A DNA stretch of 64,000 nucleotides. Source: Rhexocercosporidium sp. MPI-PUGE-AT-0058. Taxonomy: Eukaryota; Ascomycota; Leotiomycetes; Helotiales. The position numbers and the translations under genes are program-made. Under the pieces are notes generated by a model. That model did no database searches, was not told the DNA's origin, and saw nothing but the letters and a program-made list of their open reading frames with translations. Below are positions 42,507-55,693 of this stretch, piece by piece (within the stretch, counting starts at the first letter, position 1; every line of letters begins with the position of its first letter). The stretch is from contig JAGTJL010000001.1 in assembly GCA_020746875.1 (NCBI GenBank), positions 3,844,001-3,908,000 on the forward strand, read 5' to 3'.

Positions 42507-44983
42507 GTTAATCGGTCTCCTTCCCTTCTCCCACTTTGCCCACTCCCCGTCCGGCACAAGGTTGCAACTTTACCCCCGAGAAGCTTTGCTTTCGAAGAAA
42601 GGGTCAAGGAACCGACGTGAGAGGGCCGGGCCCTACCTGAGCGTCGTGGGGAGGGGGAGATAGATTCCACCCTAGAACCCTAGAACACCCCTACAGGCCA
42701 GCCCGTCGCTTGCATGTGAAACATCAAATATTTCCACACGTCCTGTGCTAGAAGTCCTGCAGGATTCCATTAATTCGAGCCTCAGAATAGAGTCAACCGA
42801 TGGCAGCTGACGATCTGTGTGGAGGGAAGCAACAATTTCTCCATGAACAGCCTGCCCGAGATGTGTTCATCTATCCCAGCTCGCCTGAACTGGCTATGCA
42901 CGATGGATGCGAGAGGGGCACAACGTCTTGCTTTCTTCCCCTTCGTCCCCTTCGTCCCCTTCCTCTTTGCTTCCTCATCCAGATCTGGCTCCTTTGGCCC
43001 CTCCGAAACCCCTGGGACCCCTCGGTTGGTCGTCAGCTAGGCCAGTCACAATGGAGCATTGCTGCTGCGTCGGCTACATCCCCACGACCGGGGACGAGAA
43101 ACGGGGTACAAGGGGGGGTCCAATGATAAATTCCAGCGCCAGCTCAGCAGCAACTAGCAACAGAGTTCAAGTGCTTCCTTTTCTCGAAGCTATTGGACGG
43201 CACAATTGGCCGGGTCTCAGCTGCACAGAAGCCAACCAGACGCGATCCGTGCCGATGAAGCTGACCGACAGGTGGACCAGAGGCGTGATCCAATACTGTA
43301 CATAATAAAACGGCTGCTATAGATGTGCCAGGTGCGTATCATCCAGATGTCGATTTGACTGGACAGGCACAAGGCGCCGGGGGATCTGCAGCCTCGTGGA
43401 AGTGGGAAGGCAACGAGGTCGAGGCTTGGTCCTTGGGTTCAATTGACTTTGCTATTGGATTGAGATCCTCTGGAGAGACTGAAGAAACTTGTATTTCAAC
43501 TTTCAAAGAGAAACATCGTATCGACTAATGCACCTACTGTACCAAAGTGGCAACGATAACAATTTCTGATTCAAAAACAAAGGACGTGGAAAAACCATTT
43601 GGTTGAAGACCAACAGAGGAGAAGGGTGTGGATCCCAGCCTCGCCGCCACAGGGGCAAAAAGCATCAGGCTGCATGAGCTGAACATTGAATACGATCGGA
43701 GTTTTGGAGGAGCTGACATGACGTATCTGAGTCAAAACATCTGGAAAAGCTCCGGAACAGACACACTCGAAGAAGGAAATCTGAAGCTACCAAGAAAGAA
43801 AGGGTTCAGAAAAAGTCAATAGTTGAGATGATCAAGGAAGCCCAGCCTCGCGAGCCAGAACCGTCAGCCATGCATAAAATTGTAGCTTGCAGATACTTGG
43901 ACTTTAAAGTTGTAGGAGTTTGAAGGGATAACTTTATGATGCACGAGCACTTCTTTTGTCAGAGATCATGTAGTGGGAGAAAAAGAGGAGAGCTGCCTTG
44001 GAAGCGTTTATGGTCCATTTCACTAATTTCAGCCTTGTGTACGACCAGGGCAGTAGAAGACACTCGGACGACAAGCGCGAGATTTCCACTTTGGTGGGAT
44101 CGATAGTTTCGAATTCAAGGATACAAGACTTCAGGCGTAATGAGCAAGCCGAGCCTCGGCAAGTCTATTCGAACTGTAACCGGGTTATCAATAGTCCTGG
44201 TACAGTATGTACTGTACTGTAGGATAGAGTAGATTGAAGAAAGGATGCAAGTGGAAGGGCAGTTGCAAGATACAGATCCCCGTAGCCTCGTAATGTAGCC
44301 TCGCTAAGATGTCGTGCAAAGGTGCATTTTCTTCCCCAACCTCATTCTTCCAGGCCAGTTCTCCCGCTTCAGTATGACCTCCAGCTGACATCCCCCTCCC
44401 GACGTGCATCACCACTCTATCTTACCTCACCTCACTCAATAAACTCATCAAAACCAATAAAAGTCACACCTTCCCCATCCAGAGACACAAAAGGACCAGC
44501 CAGCTAGCCAGTCAGGACGGGCGTGCGTGCGTGCGTGCGCGCACTGCACCTGCATCCGACGTGCATCCATCTCGAACTTCGACAGCGAGGCGAGGCGAGC
44601 CGGATTTGACCTGCCGCATTCGAAACCCGAGAGAACTGCAACTAGAAACCCCCAACTACTCCAAAGCGCCTCAAGCCCGTTCTCGAAACCCACCGCAGTT
44701 TCCACCAAGCTGGAAGCTTCTCACTTATTTCCCGATACGGCTCTGACAACCGTGGCTTGCATCTGCTCCGGCGTCACACAACAGAGTTCGGACGATTCTT
44801 ACAGTTTCCTCTCTCTCTGTAACCGCATTCTTGGTTGCCGGCAGTACCGTGTCGATTCCATGGTCTTGAGGTAGAGCGAACAGCCGAAATTCCCGAGAGA
44901 CAACCGATGTCTGGTCATTCGGTCCGTGCATACTCTTGACTTTGTCGTTGAGAGTGGGGAGTTGTAGTCGAATTGTCTTTATC

Positions 44984-47752
44984 ATGGCGGGCGACGATTT
45001 CGACGCCAAGGTGCTCGTCAATGCCCTTGCTACTCTGAGAAATCCTAATGGGACTCTACAAGAGAGTAATCGGAAATTAGCGTAGGTGATGTGCTCTCTT
45101 AAGGAATTCCCAGTTTAATGTACCGAAAGACAAACAGGAAGACAAGTTGAAAGAAATTCATAGCAGCAGAGCCTCAAAGTCTTCGAGGGGCAGCAGGATG
45201 GCGAGAGTACGAGCTAGGATATCAGAACGACAGAAGCAGTCAAGTGACCATCTTGTTTACAACAAGGTTTTTTTTTATCTTCTAAATTTTTTTTAAATAT
45301 TAATTTGTAGAGCATTGCATTATTGGACATGCCCTCAGCCATACAAGTCTCTATTCAAGTGTAATCGGGAACGAGGCAAAGTTACCGCATATCTCAACAG
45401 GTCTTGTGGCAAGCTACCACTGTATTATTGCTGGTCTGTATCTTCACGCACATATTAGCATTCACAATACCACACTATGAACAACAGTATCCGAGCTAAG
45501 AGTCGAATGTCTTGTCATCATATCGTTCCTTCATGTCCGATGGCTGACAGGACTCTAGAGTGGGCGCCCTATTCTCAGAGTTGACCGAATCCGAAACCAT
45601 CGACCTCCGACTTCGACTCAATGCTCTTCGGAGACCAGGATTTTCGGAAAGGCTTCAAGCAGAAATTTACTACAGAATTCTTGACTACCTCAGCCTTGAA
45701 GATGCCATGAATCTACGGCTTGTGCGTCTCGATTGGAGCAAGAAGTTCTCGAGCATGGAATTCTGCAAGGAAATCGTCAAGAGACACTTTCCAGCGAAGT
45801 ATGAAAGTTATGAAAGGGATTTCAAGAGCGTTATAAAAGATGCTAAAGATTCTCCCCCGCGGAGACAAACGGCCGCCGAAGGTAATCTCAAAGAGTGGCT
45901 TGAAAACGTGATGGTTCGCCGTCAGCGACGAGCACGGGGTCAATACGTGTCGACATCGGTATACTACCACTCGGACCAAATGAAACAGCCACAGTATTGC
46001 AATGGAAGAGTCGCTCATTCAATATCTAGAGAGATACTCGTAGTCAAAAGCTTACGTTCTGATTTCGAGGAACGGTTCGCAAGTCCACAGCGAGATTACT
46101 TCAAGGAATGGTGGCTTTCTGATGATTACATTCTGGCGATTAACGGCGATGGGTGAGTTCTTTCCCATCCTTCACTCTCACAACCCGCAAATTTGGTTAG
46201 AAAAAAGTTGATCGAGCATGACTTGAACTTCATTCTGAAAATCTGGCTAATACAACATAGCCGTACGATCTATGCCTGGCCGCTAGAAACACCCGAATCT
46301 CAATTTAGAGATGAGCCGCACACCCAGCATTTTCCCAGTGCAATTTCAGACGTCTCTGCACGTGGCAACCGTGCTGGACTGGTACTTTACAATAACGAGG
46401 TCTACATATGGCATATTGGACAGCTCAAGAACCCATCGTCAAGAGTGGACTATCCGTCTGAATGTGGACTGTACTCAAAATTTCATCGTCGACAGCTCGC
46501 GGTGTTACTTCACCCATCCAAATCAAGTAAGTTGATCAAAACATGTGCATCGTATCGGTCAAAACATGAAATCGAATACAGGCTGGAGAAACTAATTTAT
46601 GACCTTGACTTACCCTTCTACAGTACATACCCGCTAACTTCTTCTAGATGTATTTTTCGTTTGCGCAGAACGCTTCAACGATACCCCAGATCCAACTTCC
46701 CCGAAGGCTTTGAGAACACGCCTCCGATTCTACGAGTACAAGAACCTGGATCTCAAATCTAGACACACGCTGTACTTGAACTCCACCAGATCCAAGACGG
46801 ACGCCCAGAGCGGACCTGTAATCAATACCTTACACGACAACATCGTCGGTATATCAGATCTCTGCGGATTTCGAAAGCGCATCCCTAAAACCTACAGCAG
46901 TATCGTGCGAGCGGATATACAAATGGACGACACGAACGCGTACGTACAAGACACAGTTGAAGAATTCGGACCTATGATTGGCAGTAACAGCGAAGATGTG
47001 TTGTTTGCAAAAGAAAGATCACTTATCCTGTTCGACATGGATACGAGAGAGTTTACATATCGGAACTACTATGAGCCCGGCGAGGATTTCTCGCAGTATG
47101 TCGCTGAGCCACAACCGGAAGCGTTGATCTGGCGGGATCAGACTTTGAGTCCGATTTATAGACCAGACCCCAATGCCGAAAGTCCTCCAGAAGGTAGAGA
47201 TCGTCCTTAAAACCTCCAAAGGCCCTGTACTAACATCGCGCAGGAATCACAGACGTTCTCGTCACTGCTTCGAACCATTTCCAGACGAGTCCTGGCACAC
47301 AAAGCAGGAAGGTATACTGGTACAGCGAGAACGAACCCAACTCCACCACAACCACAATCCCCATTAAGAATCACCCCTCCTTCCTATCCTCACCATCCCG
47401 CCCCTTCGCCCAAACAACAGCTTTCCACCTAGTCGGCCCCCACAACCTCGCCCGCTCCGCTCGTCTAACCAGCACTGCAGAAGCCCGCCATGTAACATGG
47501 GAGAAGCACTTCGAGGTGCGGAAAGTGAGAGGTGATGATAGCTTCATAGTCTTATTCGGACGGACGGGGTTTGTGGTATGGTGTTTTGATGGGGATGTTA
47601 GGCTGCGTGGTAGGGGTTCGGATGTGAGTTCGGAATCGGGTTTGGATGGGGATGAGGAGAGGGAGGGGAGGAATCCATTCCTACTGCAGACGCCGAAGAG
47701 TTTTAGGTTTTGCGAGCAGATTCATGATGTGGTGGGTGGGGTCTCCGATTAG
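44984..47752 (+). CDS. F-box protein with a large C-terminal domain
   Basis: Exons 44984-45081, 45559-46152, 46261-46526, 46648-47193, 47244-47752; 670 aa. The F-box is at about residues 60-100 (RLQAEIYYRILDYLSLEDAMNLRLVRLDWSKKF), so it should link a substrate to the SCF ubiquitin ligase. The rest (YILAINGDGRTIYAWPLE, LVLYNNEVYIWHIGQL, LFDMDTREFTYRNYYE) has repeated short strands ending in aromatic residues, consistent with a beta-propeller, but no standard repeat is clear. The first exon rests on a 477-nt intron (C|GTAGGT ... CTCTAG) chosen because its phase fits and because no ATG lies before the F-box otherwise; this part is less sure. The downstream joins are canonical. Confidence 0.75.
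45082..45558 (+). other. Long putative intron of the F-box gene
   Basis: 477 nt, far longer than other introns here, with an AT-rich block (tttttttt ... aaatattaattt, 45269-45308). It could instead hide a leader boundary or another exon. Confidence 0.4.
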
Positions 47753-48201
47753 TTGGGTTGGAATGGACCATCTTGGTCCATACGAAGTCCTGGGGTATAC
47801 TGGGGCTCGGAGATTCTTACCGACATGTATCCTGCAATGCCCAGTCCTAGCCAGCATCTCACAAGCACGACGAAGCAAGGTACGAAAATGAGATGAATCC
47901 ATCTTGGCTCTTTCTCAATTGCAGTAGGGCCAGTGTGCCGCTATTGCTGTTGGTACACTCATGTAGAATACATACATACATGGCACCATTCCCAATAACA
48001 GCCAGTATGTTTGCCTGCCTGCCTGCCTGCCTGCCTGCCCCTCGCATTGAAAAATCCAAAGGATCACCGTTGCTGACCCAGAACGCCTTGGAGGCCCGTG
48101 GCCAGCCTTGCACTTTTGCTGTATCACTCATTATTTCAGCCGTACTTTGCCTAATTCCTCATTCCATTTCCCCCTCCCATCCCCTACCTAAGTCACCTCT
48201 T
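47753..48201. repeat. Convergent intergenic region with a (GCCT)n tract
   Basis: 449 bp between two gene ends. gcctgcctgcctgcctgcctgc occurs at about 48012-48038. Nothing else is recognised. Confidence 0.6.
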
Positions 48202-51200
48202 TTAGAAAGTTTGCCTAATCTGCCATATCGCAGACTTAGCCCTCTCGCGAACATTCAGTTCTGGATCCTGCTCCAGCATCTCGATCTTAGAAAGAAACCC
48301 AAGTTTCTTCAACTCGTTGGCACGTTGGGCACAGGCTTGCCCGTCGTTTTGGTCGTCCATCCATGTAAGATTCGATACCAACCAGCAGAGAGCTAGGCGG
48401 ACTTCGATGTTTGGGTGGTTGAATTGAGGTACGAGGAGCTTCAGCAGGTCCGTCTGAGCGATGACGATTTGACGATGACGGGGAACGCTCGCTGCCATGT
48501 GAACGAGGATGTAACCAACAGCGATGATAATCTCGGCCTGCGGAGGCAAGATCTTTCGCTCGCTGTTCGGGGAGCCGCGATTGTAAGGGTTAATCATTTT
48601 GGGCTTTAGTTTCGAGGCTAGGATCTCAAAGACTCGGTCTTGACCTAGGGCGCTGAAGAGAAAATCAATCATCTCTGTAGTCTCCGCGGTACCGCCTTGA
48701 CCAGCGCCGCCAATAAGGTTGCGGATGAAGTCTAGGCCTTGTTCTTGGACTGCAATATCGTCCTTTCGTGCCCTCCTTGCAGGGTTCGTTTCTGCATCTC
48801 GTAAAGCAGCTAAGCGAGCTTCGGCCTGTTGGATTGACTTGCTTCGACTACTCGGTCTCGAGTTGATGCGGCTAAATGCTGCATCTACTTGTTCTTCGAA
48901 TTGATCCATGACAATGTCCTCGTCCATATCGTCATTCCGTGGACTGTCCCTGTCGACTCTACTTCTCGAATTGAGTAGTGCTTCGTCTTCAGTGTCATCG
49001 CAGATCAGCTGCACCAACCAACCCGGACCTATCTCCTCTAGACATTGCCTCTTCATATCATTGCTGACGCCATGAACAAAGTGTTTCAACGACCAGACAG
49101 CATTAAGCCGCAGTTTAGCATTCATAGACCGGGCGTGTTCGCAGAGTATTTTGAGAACCCCAGCTTCTGAAATAGGCTTCGCATTTGTTAGTTAACCCAC
49201 GAAAATTAAACAGATCAGTTAAACTCACCTCGCGCATAGGGCTGACATCGGTGAGAAGATTGCAAACAGTCGCGGTTGCAGCAATCTGTACTTCGATATC
49301 TGGGTGCTGAAGAAGCTGGAATACAGGTTCTGCAACTCCGTTATCGATCAATGTGGTGCGTAGAACACTAACAGATCGAGACAAGGCACGAACTGCCCCA
49401 CAAGCCGCGATCAGAACCTCGACCGGGTTGGTTCCATATTCTCCCTTCGAATCTTCATCACTAGAGTCCTCGGGTGGCTTGTCGGATCTTTTCTTAGATT
49501 TAGCTGACGGCTTGCGGGGATTTGCGCTCATCGATGACACTATATACGGCATCATTCCCTGATCAACAATGGCTTTTCTGTATTCGTCCTTGAAAGGTAC
49601 AAGTGCTGCAATTGCCTTGAGCACGCCCTCCCTGACTTTGATCTTGTGTAATAAGGCAGGAGATTGCCCGTCATGGCCTAAGCGTGGAGCATCAGCACTT
49701 CCTCCGTTCTCATCCCCATGTGGTGACCACGGACCTGAGCCAATCGATTCCGGTGCAGGATCATATGACACCTTGAGCATCTTTGAGAGCTTGCTGATAA
49801 CTCCAGCATCAAAAGCAGCCTTTTGAAGATACTCGCTGTCGGTAATAAGCATTGCAAGAACGAGTGGTGCCCGCTCCTTGACTTTTTGATCCCTTGATAA
49901 AGCCTCTTGATCCTCCAGGCTATCATTGCCTGTCAGCAGAGGAATGTCGTCTCCAAGCATAGAAACCAGAAGGGGTACTACAAGTAAACCGAGTGCAGTT
50001 TCTCTTGTTTTGTGGGTCAAGCCAGCTCTGTAAAGAACAGTTAAGACAGAGGCAGCCATGAGTCGCTCCAACCCAGTTCGCTGCTTGAGTAGCACGATTA
50101 AGTATGCAATTAGTGGACTTTCTGGCTCTTCTGTTTCAATGGCCGAAGAATCTTGTGAGGATTCCGGATGCGGTGAGTCGCTCCAACTGGACGATGATGG
50201 GACATTATATTTCGAGCCAGACCGGCCATTAAGGGCCAAATTCTGACTAGAATTCGAGGTACCAAGTGGTGGGAAAGCGGAGGCTTGAGCGCTTGAATTT
50301 TTCAGCTGATGAAGTGGGACGAAAGGCAACAGATAGTCAACCGCGTTCAGCTGACTCTGGCGTACACTGAGTCCCGCTGCATTGAATGCATTCCAAGCTG
50401 CACGAGCATTCTGAGTACCCGGAAATTCAGTCGATAGAGACGTAGGATATATTGCCAAAATAGACGGAGAATAGAGCAATTGGGATGCTCTGCACTTTGA
50501 ATCGGCAATGATAGCTGCAATCGCTTCCAGGACGACGGAGATTCTAGCATTTGAGGGCGCTGCTTGAGGGAAGAAATCCTGCAAGCAATCCTTCTGGGTT
50601 TGTATCTCTGCACCAGGTATGACATAGCCTTCGGCAACAACGAAGCTTGCCAACTTTGTAGCAAGAGCATCGAGCACTCCTGAATTTGCTAGGCCTTGTT
50701 GATGACGTTCCTCACGGCAAACCCTACTTATTAAAGAAGCCGAAAGCGTTATCTGTGTTTGGACGCTCGAGGAGGTGGAATTTTGGGACAAGATACGGCA
50801 TAACGAATTGAGGTTTTGGCGTGTGAAGAGACTCTCTGCTATCGTATTCGAGCTTAGTGAATGTGTATTTGGAGCTAAGGCGGCCGAATCTGCCAGGTTC
50901 GATAGAGCTCGGAGGGATGTCAGGACTAGCTGTGAGGGGTTGCTTGAAGGACAGAGATTCGAAAGGATAGCCGGCAGTGAAGAGGCAGCCTGCAGAGGGC
51001 TGAGGAACGGTGGACCTCCTGTTGACAGTTAGAAATAGCTTCATAGTAGGATATGTTTACACAGTACCTAGAGCAACGCTTGCCACCACTTGTAGACCTT
51101 GCAGTCTGAGCTGCTCCTCCTCAACCAAAGGCCTCGACGCAAAAGTATAATCATGCGACTTCCCATCTTGTCTGCTGCCAGCCTTGTTGAAAGTCAAACG

Positions 51201-51350
51201 TACGACTGGTTCTAGCACGCCCTGAGTAATGGCCATCTCCTTCTTCAATGGGTGGCCGACTATCTCATTCTTCAGCGCCTTCAGCGTCACTATCTGCTCG
51301 GCTGGGGTTCTTGCATTCCGGATCTGTGCAACCCAGGGTTGTCTAGCCAT
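48202..51350 (-). CDS. VID28: Armadillo-repeat GID/CTLH ubiquitin ligase subunit Gid5 (Vid28, ARMC8)
   Basis: Minus strand, exons 51350-51068, 51018-49229, 49176-48202; 1015 aa. Gid5 is the ARM-repeat scaffold of the GID/CTLH E3 ligase and holds the substrate receptor, in yeast for glucose-triggered breakdown of gluconeogenic enzymes. Helical ARM repeats are visible through most of the length, for example SAALAPNTHSLSSNTIAESL, LVVPLLVSMLGDDIPLL, PVFQLLQHPDIEVQIAATATV and LLKLLVPQFNHPNIEVRLAL. The C-terminal block (CWLVSNLTWMDD, KLGFLSKIEMLEQDPELNVRERAKSAIWQI) is the most typical of ARMC8/Vid28. An acidic insert (about residues 720-760) and a Ser-rich loop interrupt the repeats. The last join (GAG|GTGAGT ... 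GCGAAG) follows a gttaactaac branch site. Confidence 0.9.
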
Positions 51351-52202
51351 CACGACGGATTTATGAATGGGCGTGTTCGGCTCGTACAAGCATTCGATGT
51401 CTAGGCTGGGTTGCTGAGATGCGTCTGTATGTATGGTTCGGAGTTGCGCTCTGGATGAAAGGTGCGCGTATTCAGAGAAACGGAAAGTACACTGAACACT
51501 AGCAAGTCTGTGGCAGATCTTTCTTTCGATATGGATGTTTGCCGGCGAGGTTGTGATGTGGATTGACAATTAATGGTAGAATGGTAGCACGGCGACGGCG
51601 ACAGGGAATGGGTGTGTTGTATTGATCATGGATAAAGTAGAGTTCGGCTGCATTCGCTCGACGTCAGCCTCGTCCTCGTTGCAACCTTCACATGGAGCAA
51701 GCAAGACAACCATCCCAACTAAATCACTTAATCGCTGCCGACACTTCTACACACGGATCACAAGCACAATCGCCGACACCAACAAGCATCCCCTTCACAG
51801 ACCGAGGATGTAGTTCTCTCTAACTAAAAGTGTTGCAATTCCTTGAACTGGAATTACTTCATCTAGATTCCGGTCGAGGCCCATTTGCGGTCAATCTAGC
51901 CCCGTCATAGCGAGCAAAATTTCAGTCCACCATTGAGGCGCAATCGCAGCCGCTTCTTGCGAGTAGAGACGACACCCACGAAACATCACACACGGAGACT
52001 TCGCATTCGCTTTCAACGGAACAGTACACTGTATCAGATCTCACGCACAGCATTTCCTGTCTCGTAGCAGATATCTTCAACACCCATCAAAACTCTCATC
52101 CCACTCTCGTTCGCTCGTCCCTTCCAGGTTCCCCCTCGATCGGACTGCTTGCTTTGCGCCTGGATTCATTGAGGAACATACGATGACTACCTTTCCAAGA
52201 CC
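51351..52202. promoter_or_regulatory. Divergent promoter region, GID5 and cyclin genes
   Basis: 852 bp holding both promoters and leaders. The last 200 bases before the cyclin ATG are pyrimidine-rich. No TATA box or known factor site stands out. No further gene is seen. Confidence 0.5.
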
Positions 52203-53425
52203 ATGCTGAAGCCATTGCCACAACATCGAGCATCACCCGCTTCGTCACCTATCTTCCATTATGCGCCGACCTCACACTCACTTCCATCGTCACCGTTGTC
52301 CAGAAGGAACTCGAGCTCCAGGGCAAAAGGCTCTGTCACGTACCGCACCCCACCACAACGAGCGCAAGCACAGTATGTGGACGCTGCGACCCAGTGGAGT
52401 CCCATAATGAACTCGAAAGTCGATCAACCCGTAGAGCCATCTGCGCCTTTGAAGGTCGAGCAAACCGAGGAACCAGAGGCTCCGACGTCAGCAATCGCCC
52501 CCTCCCTACCCACCTCCCCCACCAAACCCGCATTACAACCTGAATCCCCCGGACTGAAGAGACGGCAGTCCCAAGGCACTGCTCAGTCTATACCTACAAC
52601 CACCCAAGCCATACGAACAAAGCGGCCAAGATCAGATCAGGAGCCAAAAGTTCTGCCCGCCCAATATGAGTTCTGTGCGGTGGAAGATATTGTCATTCTT
52701 ATTGCAAACATGATACAGGAGCTCATTACAACGAACGATAGACTGCCTCTTCGTAGCGGTGTCCTTACGCGGTTCCATTCGAGGCAAGTAATTGCGGGTT
52801 TGTAAGGAAGCGCTGGACTAACCTTCACAGAACCCCTCCCGGCATATCCGTGCTGGACTACCTACAAAGACTTGCTAAACATGCTACTCTCACGCCACCT
52901 TTGCTCCTCTCAATGGTCTACTACATTGATCGACTTTGCTTGCTTTACCCGGCGTTCACTGTTACTACTCTCACGGTCCATCGATTCCTGATTACAGCCG
53001 CAACTGTAGCTGCCAAAGGGTTGTCCGACTCTTTCTGGAACAATGCTACGTATGCTAGAGTAGGGGGAATCAAGATTGCCGAGCTTGGACTGCTGGAATT
53101 AGACTTCCTATACCGGGTAGACTGGAAAATCGTTCCGAACCCAGAGGCCCTTGTTGATTACTACAACGGTCTGGTGGAAAGATCCGATGGCTATGTGATC
53201 GAGAGCGATTCTAGCTCGATAGATGAGGACGACGATGACGACGACGACAGTAATGACTTGGAAATTTCAGGTTCAGGCTCAGAAGACAAAACTGAGGCTT
53301 CACCGGAGTCTACGACAGATACGAAGTGGAAGGCATGGATGGATGATGTTTCTACGAACAAGGATGGGGTGCAGGATGTGGCTCAGGACGATAAATCCTC
53401 AGGAATTAAGGAGGTACCTTCATGA
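52203..53425 (+). CDS. Pho80-like cyclin
   Basis: Exons 52203-52783 and 52831-53425; 391 aa. The intron starts GC (TCGAG|GCAAGT) and ends CACAG; it is 47 nt. The GT four bases downstream would not keep the frame, while the GC donor gives FHSRTPPGISVLDYLQRL, the family's standard block. The cyclin box (about residues 155-310) continues with PPLLLSMVYYIDRLC, TVHRFLITAATVAAKGL, DSFWNNATYARVGGI and ELGLLELDFLYRVDW. Pho80 and relatives pair with a Pho85-type kinase; in yeast this pair turns off phosphate-starvation genes. The N-terminus is Ser/Pro-rich and the C-terminus has an Asp run (DEDDDDDDD), both likely disordered. Confidence 0.92.
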
Positions 53426-53968
53426 GATGGAAGACGACTTATACCCACTTCGAATTTCTTTGGCAGCATAAGGAGGGAAACGGCGTTCTGTGTTTTGGGA
53501 ACAATTTCATGGCGGGGTTGGTCGTATTCAAGGGATCCATAGATGGGAAAGCAATTTAAGGAATAACGAGACTATAACCTCGGGGTGCAAATATGAAGGG
53601 CACAATTCAATGGCATGCAAATCACCAAGAGTGTCTGCAATTTACTTACTCTCTGGTTTTCACTGAAATGATCTCGGGCAGTGACAATACCTAGACTTGT
53701 GACAAATCACCTGGGCATAGGTCAATACGGAGGTATTGGAGAACTTGATGTCTAGAGTTGTGGAAGAGGGTTATAAGCATGGAAAGATTTGTCCAGAATA
53801 TTGACGACGTCAAAAGATCATATCACCTTATCATGTTCTAAAAGTTCACCTCAGCCTCGTCATTATGCCTGAGGTTTGAGAATAAGGCTGACCCATCTCC
53901 ACGACCCATGAACATCTCCAACCCAACGACAGTGCAACCTCACAACATTCAATCCCAGCACAGCAAGC
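53426..53968. other. Intergenic
   Basis: 543 bp, no gene supported. It should hold the cyclin 3' UTR and the EMC10 promoter. Confidence 0.5.
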
Positions 53969-54620
53969 ATGAGGTTCTTCGCCGTCGCCCTCGCAATGTG
54001 CGCGCCAGTATTAGCAATCAGCTCCGATTTAATAGACAGCACAACCGTCTATATCCAATCACTCACCTCCAAATCCGCACCTCGTTCCCTCGCCTCAATC
54101 AAATTCAACCCCTCAACCCTCTCCTCCGAAATCCTCTCGTACGAACCACCATTCTTCGAAGAAGAAAATCAATCCTCAAAGCTACTCCGCGTAGGCGTCT
54201 ACGATCCAGCGACCGCTACGTGGAAATCCTCGACGACAACTACCTCCGTCGAGACCTTCGCGAAAGGGTACGCGCCGACGATAGTGCTGAGTTTGGATGC
54301 GCAGGGTGGTGTCATCGGTGTTAGCTGTAAGAGTAGCGTTATTGATGCAGGGCAGACGAGGGATTTTGGTCCGAAGGTTAAGGTTGTTAAGATGAGGGAG
54401 GGGGCGAAGCCAGTTCTGAATACGCCAGTGGTGTTGAATCCCGAGGGCAAGGTTGAGGAGGCGCCGACCGAGAAGACGCTGTTGCAGAAGTACTGGTGGG
54501 GTGAGTTGTGGTTCCTTTTGTTTTGTTTGTGGGCCAATTCGAGGGAGTGTTTTGCTGACGTGAACTTTAGTTATTGCTGGCGGCATCGTGGTTATGTTGA
54601 CTACTGGTGGTGGAGAGTAG
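53969..54620 (+). CDS. EMC10: ER membrane protein complex subunit 10 (EMC10)
   Basis: Exons 53969-54500 and 54571-54620 (G|GTGAGT ... CTTTAG), 193 aa. EMC inserts membrane proteins into the ER; Emc10 is its lumenal, single-pass subunit. Seen: a signal peptide (MRFFAVALAMCAPVLA), a beta-rich lumenal domain (LLRVGVYDPATATWKSS, IVLSLDAQGGVIGVSC), and a C-terminal KYWWVIAGGIVVMLTTGGGE, the membrane anchor and the terminal GG motif typical of fungal members. The second exon encodes just this anchor, so the splice is well supported. Confidence 0.88.
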
Positions 54621-55693
54621 ATGCATTGCTGTATTTTAGAAGGGTAATGGATGAATATAGAAATCTTGATCCAATAAGTCAGGAAGGAGTTTTTTTTTTG
54701 CTACTGTCTGGTTTCCTTTTTCATTCTTTCATAGCATGCCACCCGCCGGTAGAATTTCCTTCGTTCAATATGTTATTTTCCACCCTAAGCAGGCCCTTTC
54801 AAACGATCCCTGGACCATTCTCATCGAGGAAAGCCAATGCACTGTCAAGGATAATCTGTCGAGGATGATCTTTCCCAAGCCATCTTGAGTAATATCTGGA
54901 TGCATACTATATTATTTGCTTATCTCCAGACCTGGGGGTTTCACAACATGGGATGTACGCATCTCAAAGCTCCAAGTTTGCAGGACATCTTATGGCTTGG
55001 CTTGGGTAGCACCAGCTTGTTTCGCTCTCATTTGTCGACGAGATGGTAAAAATCAAGAGGCAACAAGTTCTATCCCGACCATTGACTTGAAGTTCAACTA
55101 TATGGGGGCCTTGAAATGTACCGTAATCTTCAAGGGTTAGTTCCAATTCTAGACACCCGCTAAGGTAGAGTTTACAAGTTAGAGCTGATTTAGTGGCGGG
55201 TGGAGTAAGACTTTGGCTACTTCATTATCTCTATTTGCTATCATGTCTAAATCTTGCGACCTCACTCATGCAGGTTACAACTCACAGCAAAACCTTTCTC
55301 TTGAGAAGCAGTCTTCTATACCTATGTTGGTATTTACTATGCTTGAGGTTCGCAGCCTTGTGTTGCTCGGCCGATATTGCGCATCAGAACGATATCATTA
55401 CACTGTCATTAAGTACAATTATTTCAGGCTTCTCAGGAGCCTCTCTGTCTGCTGAAAACATACTTCCTCAGCTGCATTCCTTTGAATTCTACCAAAGTGA
55501 ATCTGAAGATGTCTTGTTTGTCAATCAAAACAGTGGAACTAGCATGGTCCGTGCGCCACTGCCCTCGCGTCCTGCCTACTTGACAAACGCGTTCTTCAGC
55601 TTTGCCCAAACCAAACAACTTCGACCCCTCATCTCTTCAAACACAATCACAATCACAACCACTACCAAACTCAACATACAGAACCATCTCAAA
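54621..55693. other. Intergenic
   Basis: 1.07 kb with AT-rich first half. A 231-codon open frame (55193-55888) has no good ATG context and overlaps CHZ1 in another frame; it is a shadow. No gene is supported. Confidence 0.5.

Larger units (their letters stand above)
41248..44983. other. Long gene-free upstream region rich in simple repeats
   Basis: 3.7 kb between two divergent genes. It holds GAT/GAG triplets near 41400-41435, GGTAG-type repeats near 41745-41785, gtaggg/catgg repeats near 42033-42072, the tetranucleotide and pentanucleotide tracts listed separately, and CGTGCGTG near 44521-44540. No protein gene can be supported. Long upstream regions like this are common before fungal developmental regulators, which suits the HSF-type gene at its left edge. 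Confidence 0.55.

Noticed and set aside
48012..48038. Tandem gcct units considered as a CRISPR-like or functional array
   Set aside because: A plain tetranucleotide microsatellite without spacers; no CRISPR array is expected or seen in this fungal DNA.
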